A stretch of 11,149 bases of DNA, taken from NCBI GenBank assembly GCA_003488145.1, contig DNMQ01000079.1, positions 1 through 11,149 on the forward strand, given 5' to 3'. The translations under genes and the position numbers were made by a program. The stretch comes from Pseudomonas sp. (GTDB taxonomy: Bacteria; Pseudomonadota; Gammaproteobacteria; Pseudomonadales; Pseudomonadaceae). Position 1 is the stretch's first letter. Each line of letters opens with the position of its first letter. This document shows positions 1-6,134 of the stretch, one piece after another. The notes under the pieces were generated by a model. That model saw only the letters and a program-made list of their open reading frames with translations, ran no database searches and was not told the origin of the DNA.

Positions 1-353
1 TCGTAGAGAAACAGGCCGGTGCGGATCATCCACGACGGGCGCAGATGCGGACGGTAGGGCAGCACGAAGCGTAGCGGGGTGATGATGTGCGGCGCCTTGG
101 CCAGCAGCACTTCGCGCTCGGCCAGCGCTTCGCGGACCAGGCGCAGCTCGTAATGTTCGAGATAGCGCAGCCCGCCATGCACCAGCTTGCTGCTGGCTGA
201 GGAGGTGTGTTCGCCCAAGTCGCCCTGTTCGCAGAGAAACACCGACAGGCCGCGCCCGACGGCATCGGCGGCGATACCTGCGCCATTGATGCCGCCGCCA
301 ACCACGGCCAGGTCGTAGACTTCCGCGAGCGGTGCAAGAAGAGGATGATTCAT
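1..353 (-). CDS. glpD: Glycerol-3-phosphate dehydrogenase GlpD, N-terminal part (cut by window edge)
   Basis: This is the first 117 codons of an FAD-dependent enzyme that oxidises sn-glycerol 3-phosphate to dihydroxyacetone phosphate at the cytoplasmic membrane and passes electrons to quinone. The reverse-strand translation from the ATG at 353 begins MNHPLLAPLAEVYDLAVVGG and continues with the dinucleotide-binding motif GGGINGAGIAAD (about residues 19-30). It then shows the family signature SSASSKLVHGGLRYLE (51-66) and the stretch LLAKAPHIITPLRFVLPYRP. These match bacterial GlpD closely. The frame stays open to base 1, so the rest of the protein lies outside the window. I see no Shine-Dalgarno sequence before the ATG, although the start agrees with the expected N-terminus. 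The gene is divergent from ybaK across 72 bp. Regulation by a GlpR-type repressor is known for this family, but I cannot point to an operator here. Confidence 0.93.
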   Translation of the reverse strand, partial: MNHPLLAPLAEVYDLAVVGGGINGAGIAADAVGRGLSVFLCEQGDLGEHTSSASSKLVHGGLRYLEHYELRLVREALAEREVLLAKAPHIITPLRFVLPYRPHLRPSWMIRTGLFLY

Positions 354-425
354 GGGCGCTTATAACTACCGATTCTTTGTCGCCTTACGTTACCGCCATT
401 CATCAATCATTAGCACTACAAAGCC
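354..425. promoter_or_regulatory. Divergent glpD/ybaK intergenic region
   Basis: This 72-bp gap must hold the 5' signals of both glpD and ybaK. It is visibly more AT-rich than the flanking genes, especially at 375-420. Neither gene has a strong Shine-Dalgarno sequence here. I could not identify convincing -35/-10 hexamers or a symmetric operator, so this entry only marks the likely location. Confidence 0.35.
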
Positions 426-896
426 ATGACACCTGCCATCGACCTGTTGAAAAAAGCCCGAGCCGAGCACGCCGTACACAGTTACGAGCACGATCCCAAG
501 TCTGCGTCCTATGGACTGGAGGCGGCGGAAAAGCTCGGGCTTGATCCGGCGCGGGTATTCAAGACGCTGCTCGCCTGTAGCGAGAAGAGCGAGCTACTGG
601 TCGCCGTGGTGCCCGTCGCCGGCACCCTCGATCTCAAGGCGCTGGCCCAGGCGGCCGGCGTGAAGAAGGTGGAGATGGCCGATCCGATGGCTGCCCAGCG
701 GGCCACCGGTTACCTGGTCGGTGGCATCAGTCCGCTGGGGCAGAAGAAGCGTCTGCGTACCTTTATCGACAGTTCTGCGCAGGCGCAGGCGAGCATCTTC
801 GTGAGCGCTGGTCGTCGCGGGCTGGAAGTCGAGCTGGCCCCCGCCGTGCTGGCTGAGCACAGCAAGGCTGTTTTTGCGTCGATCGGGCGCGGCTGA
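426..896 (+). CDS. ybaK: Cys-tRNA(Pro)/Cys-tRNA(Cys) deacylase YbaK
   Basis: This 156-aa cytosolic editing enzyme hydrolyses cysteine mischarged on tRNA(Pro) by prolyl-tRNA synthetase. The sequence matches the YbaK/EbsC family along its whole length and is the usual size. It opens with MTPAIDLLKKA, has YEHDP near residue 20, and VFKTLL around residues 44-49, where Lys46 matches the family's key conserved lysine. The diagnostic block VEMADPMAAQRATGYLVGGISPLGQKKRL lies in the middle (written here only as a landmark: MADPM, then GYLVGGISPLGQKKR). It ends in the AGRRGLEVEL segment. The start at 426 agrees with E. coli YbaK as I remember it, although the upstream Shine-Dalgarno is poor. The gene is divergent from glpD and convergent with the ankyrin gene. 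Confidence 0.95.
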   Translation: MTPAIDLLKKARAEHAVHSYEHDPKSASYGLEAAEKLGLDPARVFKTLLACSEKSELLVAVVPVAGTLDLKALAQAAGVKKVEMADPMAAQRATGYLVGGISPLGQKKRLRTFIDSSAQAQASIFVSAGRRGLEVELAPAVLAEHSKAVFASIGRG

Positions 897-966
897 TAGC
901 TGATAGCAGCTGCGAGGGTCCGGTCAAGCGAGGTGAAAATTTGCACTGCGCCGAAACATCGGTGCG

Positions 967-1491
967 TCAGCTGGAGACCAGGCTTCGCAACAACGCCTGG
1001 GCGTCCTGAGCACCCATCATGGCTGCGGCGACCAGTGCTGTCGCGCCGTTGGCGTCGACGGCTTGCGGGTTGGCGCCCCGGGCGATCAGGTGTTCGATGA
1101 TTTCGGTACGGTTGAACATGGCTGCCATCATCAGAGCGGTTTTGCCGTCCTCGCAGGGGCTCTCGACATCGGCGCCGTGCGCCAGCAGCAACTCGATCAT
1201 GTTCAGGTCGCCCTTGAAGGCTGCGCCTGCCAGCGGCGTATGACCGCGAATATTGCGCAGCTGCGGATCGGCGCCATGCTCGAGCAGCACACGACTGGCG
1301 TCGAGGTGGCCGTGGTAGCTGGCGAGCATCAGTGGGCTGTCACCGGCGTGATTGCGAAGATCGGCTGGCATACCCTGCCTGAGCAGTTCACCAAGGCGCG
1401 AGCTGTCGCCGTTGCGAGCGCTGTCGAACACCTGCTCGGCGAAGGCGAGGGTGGCGTCATCCAGTTCTGGCAGTTGTCTGGGCGTTTGCAT
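967..1491 (-). CDS. Cytoplasmic ankyrin-repeat protein
   Basis: This 174-aa protein is made almost entirely of ankyrin repeats. After a short acidic helix (LDDATLAFAEQVFD, about 10-23), four to five repeats of about 33 residues run to the C-terminus. The clearest open at about 49 (AGDSPLMLASYHGHLDASRV), 82 (RGHTPLAGAAFKGDLNMIEL), 115 (DGKTALMMAAMFNRTEII) and 148 (NGATALVAAAMMGAQDAQAL). The first three of these end in the LLxHGADxxxxx type of loop. No signal peptide or membrane segment is visible, so it should be a cytosolic protein-binding scaffold; the partner is unknown. The start is supported by GGAGAA six bases upstream. In P. aeruginosa I recall an ankyrin gene (PA3287) beside a FabH-like gene (PA3286). 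Both gene types occur here about 3 kb apart, so orthology is plausible but unproven. Confidence 0.9.
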   Translation of the reverse strand: MQTPRQLPELDDATLAFAEQVFDSARNGDSSRLGELLRQGMPADLRNHAGDSPLMLASYHGHLDASRVLLEHGADPQLRNIRGHTPLAGAAFKGDLNMIELLLAHGADVESPCEDGKTALMMAAMFNRTEIIEHLIARGANPQAVDANGATALVAAAMMGAQDAQALLRSLVSS

Positions 1492-1731
1492 CGCGGTTCT
1501 CCATGGCTGTCAGCAGTTCGCCTGCCGTGTCGAGAGCCATTGTGGTTATCGGGCTGGCGATGCGCCAACCAAGGCTTTCTATCCTGCGGATAGGCGCTCT
1601 GTATGTGCGCCCAGTCCCAAGCGATGGCCAGTCCGAAGGAATATCGGAACGCCATCGAATCAGGCTCGCGTGCCAGAAGCGGGTGCGATTGTGGCAGTAT
1701 TCGACGGCCCGACACTCCGATGCCCGAAGCG
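1492..1731. promoter_or_regulatory. Intergenic region between ankyrin gene and DUF3820 gene
   Basis: This 240-bp gap separates two divergent genes and so should contain both promoters. I see no strong inverted repeat, no clear sigma-70 pair and no RNA gene in it. Open frames cross it on both strands but show no family resemblance and no ribosome binding site. The only firm element is the GGAGAA Shine-Dalgarno of the ankyrin gene next to 1492. Confidence 0.3.
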
Positions 1732-1959
1732 ATGAAGCCTGAAGATCTCGAACGCCTGGTGACCCAGACGATGCCCTACGGTAAGTACAAGGGCCGGTTG
1801 ATAGCCGACCTGCCGGGTAATTACCTCAACTGGTTCGCCCACGTCGGCTTCCCGCCTGGCAGCCTCGGCCAGCTGCTGGAGCTGATGCACGAGATCGACC
1901 ACAACGGGCTTTCAGCCCTGTTGGAACCCTTGCGCCGCCGCAACGCCTCGCGCGGCTGA
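1732..1959 (+). CDS. DUF3820-type small protein
   Basis: This protein of about 75 aa carries the features I associate with the DUF3820 (COG3530) family. These are MPYGKYKGRLIADLP near the N-terminus, then YLNWFAHVGFPPGSLGQLL, and a conserved end EIDHNGLSALLEPLRR. No biochemical role is established to my knowledge. The frame is open from 1603, but the codons before 1720 do not resemble the family. Two in-frame ATGs, at 1720 and 1732, are candidates. I chose 1732 because family members usually have about 13-15 residues before the MPxGKYKG motif and because a short GAAG lies just upstream. Neither start has a good Shine-Dalgarno. The gene is convergent with the next one, with 21 bp between the stops. 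Confidence 0.82.
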   Translation: MKPEDLERLVTQTMPYGKYKGRLIADLPGNYLNWFAHVGFPPGSLGQLLELMHEIDHNGLSALLEPLRRRNASRG

Positions 1960-1980
1960 TCGCCGGCGAAGTGCCTACCG

Positions 1981-2514
1981 TCACGGTTGCTCGGTTTGCT
2001 CGCGCAACACCTCCAGGGCCGGCGCGGCATAGATGCCTACTTCCACCGCCAGCTCCATCAGTCGTGGCACATCGCAGGTGTAGACCAGCACCGCCTGCAG
2101 CTCATCGTCCAGCGGCTCGCTGAAGTCCACCAGCACGTAGCCACCTTTCTCCGGATACAGGCTGCTCAGCTGCACTTGAATGCGGTTCAGCGCTGTCAGC
2201 GGCTCGGTCTTGGCGAGCTGCTTGGGCTTGAGGACGAAGGTCACGCTGTCGCCGAAGGAGGCAACGATCTGCGTGAACAGCTCCTGATAATCATCAGCCT
2301 GGAACAAGACCGTCTCCGGCAGGCTGCCGACCACCACCCATTCGCCGAGAGGAATGGGAAAGCTGTCGTCGTAATTGATGTCCGGGTTGGCCTGTAAAAA
2401 TGCCTGCGGATCGGCGTACGCCTCCGCGGCTTCTGCCGCGACGCGGCCGATTTCGTCGTCGGTCATGCAGCCGGAGCTGATAAGGCTGATCAGTGCGGCA
2501 AGTTGGTCTTTCAT
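1981..2514 (-). CDS. Hypothetical protein, 177 aa, divergent from tsdBA
   Basis: I do not recognise this family. The start at 2514 (MKDQLAALISLISSGCMTDD) is preferred over an upstream in-frame ATG at 2538 because AGGAA sits at the right spacing before it. The protein is acidic and soluble-looking, with no signal peptide or membrane helix. It opens with an amphipathic, alanine-rich helix pair (MTDDEIGRVAAEAAEAY). A mixed alpha/beta region follows: an FPIPLGEWVVVGSLPETVLF strand pair, an FVLKPKQL segment and GGYVLVDFSEPLDDELQAVLVYTCDVPRL. The last helix carries APALEVLREQ. No catalytic motif stands out. Codon use resembles its neighbours, so it looks native. It faces tsdB across 256 bp, which is suggestive of nothing firmer than shared regulation. 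Confidence 0.85.
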   Translation of the reverse strand: MKDQLAALISLISSGCMTDDEIGRVAAEAAEAYADPQAFLQANPDINYDDSFPIPLGEWVVVGSLPETVLFQADDYQELFTQIVASFGDSVTFVLKPKQLAKTEPLTALNRIQVQLSSLYPEKGGYVLVDFSEPLDDELQAVLVYTCDVPRLMELAVEVGIYAAPALEVLREQTEQP

Positions 2515-2770
2515 GGGTGTTCCTGCGCGAGTGAGCACGCAAGGATAACCAAGGTCGTTGTCTCGTGTGCACCGCTGGTTGCGCAGCGGGCCGCTGTGTC
2601 TGGTATATGCAAAGCAGTTCTAAGCTTATTCTGTTTCTGGAGGGCCGCCGTGGCGATGTGGTAGCGTCGCTTCTGCGACAAGCTGCCGCACACCATCGAT
2701 AGACCCGAGCGTCGGCGAAGACCACGCCGGTGGCGGCAAGCATAACTACAACCGCTGATGAGGCCCTTTC
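2515..2770. promoter_or_regulatory. Divergent intergenic region upstream of tsdBA
   Basis: This 256-bp region serves the 177-aa gene and tsdB. It contains a 13-bp interrupted palindrome, CAGCGG-G-CCGCTG, at 2584-2596. Eight bases later TGGTATAT (2601-2608) resembles an extended -10 element for transcription toward tsdB. The hexamer at 2579-2584 (TTGCGC) is a poor -35 at a 19-bp distance, so the promoter assignment is weak. The remaining sequence up to tsdB shows no clear secondary structure or second gene. The tsdB ribosome binding site is a modest GAGG about eight bases before its ATG. Confidence 0.3.
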
Positions 2771-3421
2771 ATGAAACTCACTCACTGGCCCCTGGCCGGT
2801 GTGGCTGCGTTGTTACTGACGATGCAGGCACAGGCTGCCGATGGGCAAAAGATCTACGCGCAGGGCGGCGCCAACCCTGCGGCGATGGCGTGTGGCACGT
2901 GCCACGGTGCCGATGCGATGGGGATGGCGGCGGCCGGCTTTCCACGCCTCGCCGGGATATCCGCCGGATATACGCGCAAGCAGCTCGAGGACTTCCGCTC
3001 CGGTGCCAGAAGCAATCCGGTCATGCAGCCGATTGCTGCGGCCTTGAGCGACGAAGAGATGGATGCCGTGGCGGCCATGCTCGAAGCCAGGCCTGCGCCG
3101 GTTTTCGCCAGCATCGGTCGGGCGGAAAAGGCGGAGGGTGTGGGGCCGCGCCTTGCCCTTCGTGGTGCCTGGGAGCGCAACATTCCCGAGTGCGTGGCCT
3201 GCCATGGTCCCGCTGGCATTGGGGTCGGTGAGAGCTTCCCGCCGCTGGCCGGGCAGTCGACCCAATACCTCAGCGCGCAGCTCAATGCCTGGCGTCAGGG
3301 TACGCGCAGGAACGATCCGAACGATCTGATGGGTCATATCGCCCGCGCGATGACCGACGACGAAGTGCAGGCCGTCGCCGAGTACTTTGCCGGCCTGGAG
3401 CAGAAGGAGGTCAGCCAATGA
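2771..3421 (+). CDS. tsdB: TsdB-like dihaem cytochrome c (electron acceptor of TsdA)
   Basis: This 216-aa protein is exported to the periplasm. It has a signal peptide of about 22 residues (MKLTHWPLAGVAALLLTMQA, cleavage probably after AQA) and two c-type haem sites, CGTCH at 41-45 and CVACH at 141-145. Each haem domain has a candidate distal methionine: Met85 in SNPVM and Met187 in NDLMGHI. The two-domain build is that of cytochrome c4. Position decides the specific name: the gene lies directly upstream of tsdA and overlaps it by four bases, the arrangement described for tsdB-tsdA in P. stutzeri. There TsdB takes electrons released by TsdA during thiosulfate oxidation and hands them toward terminal oxidases. 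If the context is misleading, a generic cytochrome c4 is the alternative. Confidence 0.85.
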   Translation: MKLTHWPLAGVAALLLTMQAQAADGQKIYAQGGANPAAMACGTCHGADAMGMAAAGFPRLAGISAGYTRKQLEDFRSGARSNPVMQPIAAALSDEEMDAVAAMLEARPAPVFASIGRAEKAEGVGPRLALRGAWERNIPECVACHGPAGIGVGESFPPLAGQSTQYLSAQLNAWRQGTRRNDPNDLMGHIARAMTDDEVQAVAEYFAGLEQKEVSQ

Positions 3422-4338
3422 GAACCTACTGGTTGACGCTGCTGGCCATGGCGGTCAGCGGTGCGTCGCTGGCTGCCGAGATCAAGATGGACGACCAGTC
3501 CCAGCTGACACAGAAAGCCGCCAAGGGCGCAGGTGAGAACTTCTTCCAGCCCCCGCAGGAAAAGGATCTGCCGGCCAACGCCTATGGCGAACTGGTGCAG
3601 CAGGGCCGGGCGATCTTCGTCGACACTCAGAAGTACGCCGCCGAGTACGTCGGCAACGGCATGAACTGCACCAACTGCCACCTCGATCAGGGGCGCAAGG
3701 CCAACTCAGCGCCGCTGTGGGGCGCGTATCCGATGTATCCGGCTTACCGGAAGAAGAATGACAAGGTCAACAGCTACGCCGAGCGGATACAGGGCTGTTT
3801 CCAGTTCAGCATGAACGGCAAGCCGCCGGCAGCCGATAGCCATGTGATCAATGCCCTGACGGCCTATTCCTACTGGCTTTCCACTGGTGCTCCGACAGGC
3901 CAGGAGCTGCCGGGGCGGGCCTATCCTGAAGTCCCACAGCCCAAAGGTGGTTTCGATATTGCCAAGGGCAAGCAGATCTATGCCGAGCAGTGCGCGGTCT
4001 GTCACAGCGACAACGGCCAGGGCCAGCAGGCGGGTGGCGCGTATGTGTTCCCACCGTTATGGGGCAAGGACTCGTTCAACTGGGGTGCCGGGATGCACCG
4101 GATCAACACCGCCGCGGCCTTCATCAAGGAGAGCATGCCGCTGGGCAAGGGTGGTTCGCTCAGCGACGAGGATGCCTGGCACGTGGCCGCATACATGAAC
4201 AGCCATGAGCGGCCGCAGGACCCGCGTCTGGTCGAAGGCTCGGTAGAAAAGACGCGAGTCCGCTACCACGCCAACGACGGTGTGAATCTCTATGGACAGG
4301 AGGTGGATGGCGTCGTACTTGGACAGGGCAGCAAATAG
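3418..4338 (+). CDS. tsdA: Thiosulfate dehydrogenase / tetrathionate reductase TsdA
   Basis: This 306-aa periplasmic dihaem cytochrome c joins two thiosulfate molecules into tetrathionate and can run in reverse. A signal peptide (MRTYWLTLLAMAVSGASLAA) is followed by the catalytic haem site CTNCH at 84-88. The family's unusual cysteine haem ligand is Cys127, in RIQGCFQFSMNG. The electron-transfer haem site is CAVCH at 192-196, and the switching ligand pair is plausibly Lys217 (LWGKDSFNWG) and Met240 (ESMPLGKG). All elements that distinguish TsdA from ordinary cytochromes c are present, so it should be active. Translation is coupled to tsdB through an ATGA overlap, with a strong AGGAGG site inside the end of tsdB. 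A hairpin terminator follows 26 bp after the stop. Confidence 0.93.
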   Translation: MRTYWLTLLAMAVSGASLAAEIKMDDQSQLTQKAAKGAGENFFQPPQEKDLPANAYGELVQQGRAIFVDTQKYAAEYVGNGMNCTNCHLDQGRKANSAPLWGAYPMYPAYRKKNDKVNSYAERIQGCFQFSMNGKPPAADSHVINALTAYSYWLSTGAPTGQELPGRAYPEVPQPKGGFDIAKGKQIYAEQCAVCHSDNGQGQQAGGAYVFPPLWGKDSFNWGAGMHRINTAAAFIKESMPLGKGGSLSDEDAWHVAAYMNSHERPQDPRLVEGSVEKTRVRYHANDGVNLYGQEVDGVVLGQGSK

Positions 4339-4363
4339 GGACTTAAGTACATCATTGAGGTCA

Positions 4364-4396
4364 GAAGAGGGCGCCATTCGGCGCTCTCTTCATTTT
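4364..4396 (+). terminator. Rho-independent terminator of tsdBA
   Basis: GAAGAGGGCGC at 4364-4374 pairs with GCGCTCTCTTC at 4381-4391. This gives an 11-bp stem with one G-U wobble around the loop CATTCG, followed by ATTTT. It lies 26 bp after the tsdA stop, as expected for the end of the operon. Confidence 0.85.
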
Positions 4397-4407
4397 CGGA
4401 CTGAGCG

Positions 4408-4425
4408 GTCACATTCGGATGTGAC
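4408..4425. repeat. Perfect inverted repeat, possible operator of the FabH-like gene
   Basis: GTCACAT-TCGG-ATGTGAC is a perfect 7-bp inverted repeat with a 4-bp centre. It sits 11 bp after the tsdA terminator hairpin and about 165 bp before the next gene. There is no T-run after it (CAAAAG follows), so it is less likely to be a terminator than a binding site or structured leader element. It does not match the CRP/Vfr half-site order, because the TCACA and TGTGA halves are reversed. Confidence 0.5.
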
Positions 4426-4589
4426 AAAAGACTTAATTACCTACCCGTTATAAGCGCAATGTTACGGATTCTTTCAGATTTTCATGCACAATAGCCGCCA
4501 TAAGAGGCGCTGGAATGATCGTGACTGGCCGAGTCCTGTTGCTGCCGTCCCAACGTCAGAAACGATCAAGCCATTCGAGAGGAACGACC
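4426..4589 (+). promoter_or_regulatory. Probable promoter/leader region of the FabH-like gene
   Basis: This is the most AT-rich stretch of the window. It contains two candidate -10 elements, TTATAA near 4448-4453 and CACAAT near 4487-4492, neither with a good -35 at the normal distance. The ribosome binding site AGAGGA at about 4578-4583 fixes the downstream GTG start. An ATG at 4515 is in frame and would add 25 residues, but that extension looks unlike the family. Confidence 0.35.
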
Positions 4590-5711
4590 GTGTATAACGT
4601 CGTCATCAGCGGTACCGGCCTTTATACCCCTGCCAACAGCATTTCCAACGATGAACTAGTGGAGTCCTTCAACACCTACGTTCATCGCTTCAACAGCGAG
4701 AATGCCGCTGCCATCGAGGCCGGCGAGATCCAGCCGCTGCCCGAGTCCAGCTCCGCCTTCATCGAAAAGGCTTCCGGCATCAAGAGCCGCTACGTTACCG
4801 ACAAGGCCGGCATCCTCGATCCCGAGCGCATGGTTCCGCGCATTCCCGAGCGCAGCAATGACGAGTGGTCGATTCTCTGCGAGATGTCGGTCAAGGCAGC
4901 CGAAGAAGCGCTGGCTCGCGCCGGCAAGACCGCTGCGGACATCGACGGCGTGATCGTCGCCTGCTCCAATCTGCAGCGCGCCTATCCGGCAGTCGCCATC
5001 GAAGTGCAGGCGGCACTGGGGATCAAGGGTTTCGGCTTCGACATGAACGTGGCGTGCTCGTCGGCCACGTTCGGCATCCAGAACGCGGTCAACAGCATCA
5101 AGCTGGGCCAGGCGCGCGCGATCCTGATGGTCAACCCCGAGATCTGTACCGGGCATATGAACTTCCGCGACCGCGACAGCCATTTCATCTTCGGCGACGC
5201 CTGCACCGCGGTAATCATCGAGCGCGAAGATCTGGCGACCTCGGCGCAGCAGTGGGACGTCATCAGTACCAAGCTGGTGACCGAGTTTTCCAACAACATC
5301 CGCAACAACTTCGGCTTTCTCAACCGTGCTGCCGAAGAGCACATGAACGATCCGGACAAGCTGTTCATTCAGGAAGGTCGCAAGGTGTTCAAGGAAGTCT
5401 GCCCGATGGTGGCGGAGCTGATCGGTGAGCACCTGGCGGAGAACGACATCGCTGTGGAATCGGTGAAGCGTTTCTGGCTGCACCAGGCCAACTTGAACAT
5501 GAACCACCTGATCGTGCGCCGCCTGCTGGGCCGCGACGCCACCGAGGAAGAGGCGCCGGTGATCCTCGATACCTACGCCAATACCAGTTCGGCCGGCTCG
5601 GTGATCGCCTTCCACAAGCACCAGGACGACCTGCCCAGCGGCAGCCTCGGTGTGCTCAGCTCGTTCGGTGCGGGCTACTCGATCGGCAGCGTGATCCTGC
5701 GCAAGCGCTGA
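4590..5711 (+). CDS. FabH-like 3-oxoacyl-ACP synthase III (thiolase fold)
   Basis: This 373-aa cytosolic enzyme condenses an acyl-CoA primer with a malonyl donor, releasing CO2, to make a 3-oxoacyl product. The KAS III triad is complete: Cys156 in NVACSSATFGIQ, His298 in LHQANLNMNH and Asn331 in DTYANTSSAGS. The GAGYS loop lies near the C-terminus (360-364). At 373 residues it is about 50 longer than the housekeeping FabH, with an extra N-terminal segment (about 25-90) that may shape acyl binding. The GTG start at 4590 is chosen because AGAGGA precedes it and VYNVVISGTGLYTP is the normal family opening. It resembles P. aeruginosa PA3286, reported to draw octanoyl-CoA from beta-oxidation into fatty acid synthesis. 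That substrate is an inference by resemblance. Confidence 0.9.
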   Translation: MYNVVISGTGLYTPANSISNDELVESFNTYVHRFNSENAAAIEAGEIQPLPESSSAFIEKASGIKSRYVTDKAGILDPERMVPRIPERSNDEWSILCEMSVKAAEEALARAGKTAADIDGVIVACSNLQRAYPAVAIEVQAALGIKGFGFDMNVACSSATFGIQNAVNSIKLGQARAILMVNPEICTGHMNFRDRDSHFIFGDACTAVIIEREDLATSAQQWDVISTKLVTEFSNNIRNNFGFLNRAAEEHMNDPDKLFIQEGRKVFKEVCPMVAELIGEHLAENDIAVESVKRFWLHQANLNMNHLIVRRLLGRDATEEEAPVILDTYANTSSAGSVIAFHKHQDDLPSGSLGVLSSFGAGYSIGSVILRKR

Positions 5712-5721
5712 TTCGCCCTGG

Positions 5722-5734
5722 CCGGCTCAGCCGG
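5722..5734. repeat. Short palindrome between convergent genes
   Basis: CCGGCT-C-AGCCGG spans the stop codon of csdE and lies 11 bp after the stop of the FabH-like gene. It could form a compact hairpin on transcripts from either side, but no T-run follows in either direction, so a terminator role is only tentative. Confidence 0.3.
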
Positions 5735-6134
5735 TCAGCTCACACATTCGCTGCAGCACGGCATTCATGCCATTGCTGCGCGATGGTGACAGCTGTCGTG
5801 ACAGCCCCAGGCTGGCGAACCAGTCGGCCATATCCACCTGTGCCAGCTTATCCGCGTCCAGGCCATTGACTCTTGCCAGCAGCACCGCCAGCAGGCCGCG
5901 GATGAGTCGGGCGTCACTGGCGGCACGAAAATGCCAGCAGCCGTCCTGTCGTTCGCCGACCAGCCACACGCGACTTTCGCAGCCCGATACCTGATTCGTT
6001 TCGCTGCGTTCATCTTCATCCAACGGTGCCAGCCGCTCACCCCATAGCATCAGCAAGCGTGCGCGCTGCTCCCAGCCGGGCGCCTGGCTGAATGCCTCCA
6101 GCGCTTCGCCAGCGGCTTGCGGCAAGTCGCTCAT
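5727..6134 (-). CDS. csdE: SufE/CsdE-family sulfur acceptor protein
   Basis: This 135-aa cytosolic partner of a cysteine desulfurase accepts persulfide sulfur on a conserved cysteine and stimulates the desulfurase. The key residue is Cys52 in NQVSGCESRVWL, the diagnostic SufE/CsdE motif. An N-terminal helix region (about 1-35) and the block DARLIRGLLAVLLARVNGLD (73-92) are also typical. It is slightly shorter than some family members but appears complete. Its ATG overlaps the csdA stop as ATGA, so the two proteins are translationally coupled. The pairing and the absence of other suf genes favour CsdE over the SufE of a full suf operon. The stop lies 15 bp from the end of the convergent FabH-like gene. 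Confidence 0.9.
   Translation of the reverse strand: MSDLPQAAGEALEAFSQAPGWEQRARLLMLWGERLAPLDEDERSETNQVSGCESRVWLVGERQDGCWHFRAASDARLIRGLLAVLLARVNGLDADKLAQVDMADWFASLGLSRQLSPSRSNGMNAVLQRMCELTG

Noticed and set aside
892..914. Tandem CTGATAG repeat just after ybaK as a mobile or attachment site
   Set aside because: Only two short copies plus a 5-bp hairpin are present, with no integrase or transposase nearby; probably ordinary intergenic sequence.
1960..1969. TCGCCGGCGA palindrome between convergent stops as a terminator
   Set aside because: A 10-bp palindrome with no loop cannot form a normal hairpin and there is no T-run.
2607..2702. A 31-codon frame upstream of tsdB that could be a leader peptide
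   Set aside because: No Shine-Dalgarno precedes its ATG and it shows no feature of an attenuator leader, such as repeated codons for one amino acid followed by competing hairpins.
4408..4425. CRP/Vfr-type binding site
   Set aside because: The half-sites are in the wrong order (TCACA first, TGTGA second) compared with TGTGA-N6-TCACA.
4515..4589. N-terminal extension of the FabH-like protein from the ATG at 4515
   Set aside because: The 25 added residues do not resemble the family, and the GTG at 4590 has a better Shine-Dalgarno and yields the expected N-terminus.
4656..5621. A 321-codon open frame on the minus strand opposite the FabH-like gene
   Set aside because: It mirrors a gene with an intact catalytic triad; its composition is the usual antisense bias of GC-rich DNA and no ribosome binding site is seen.
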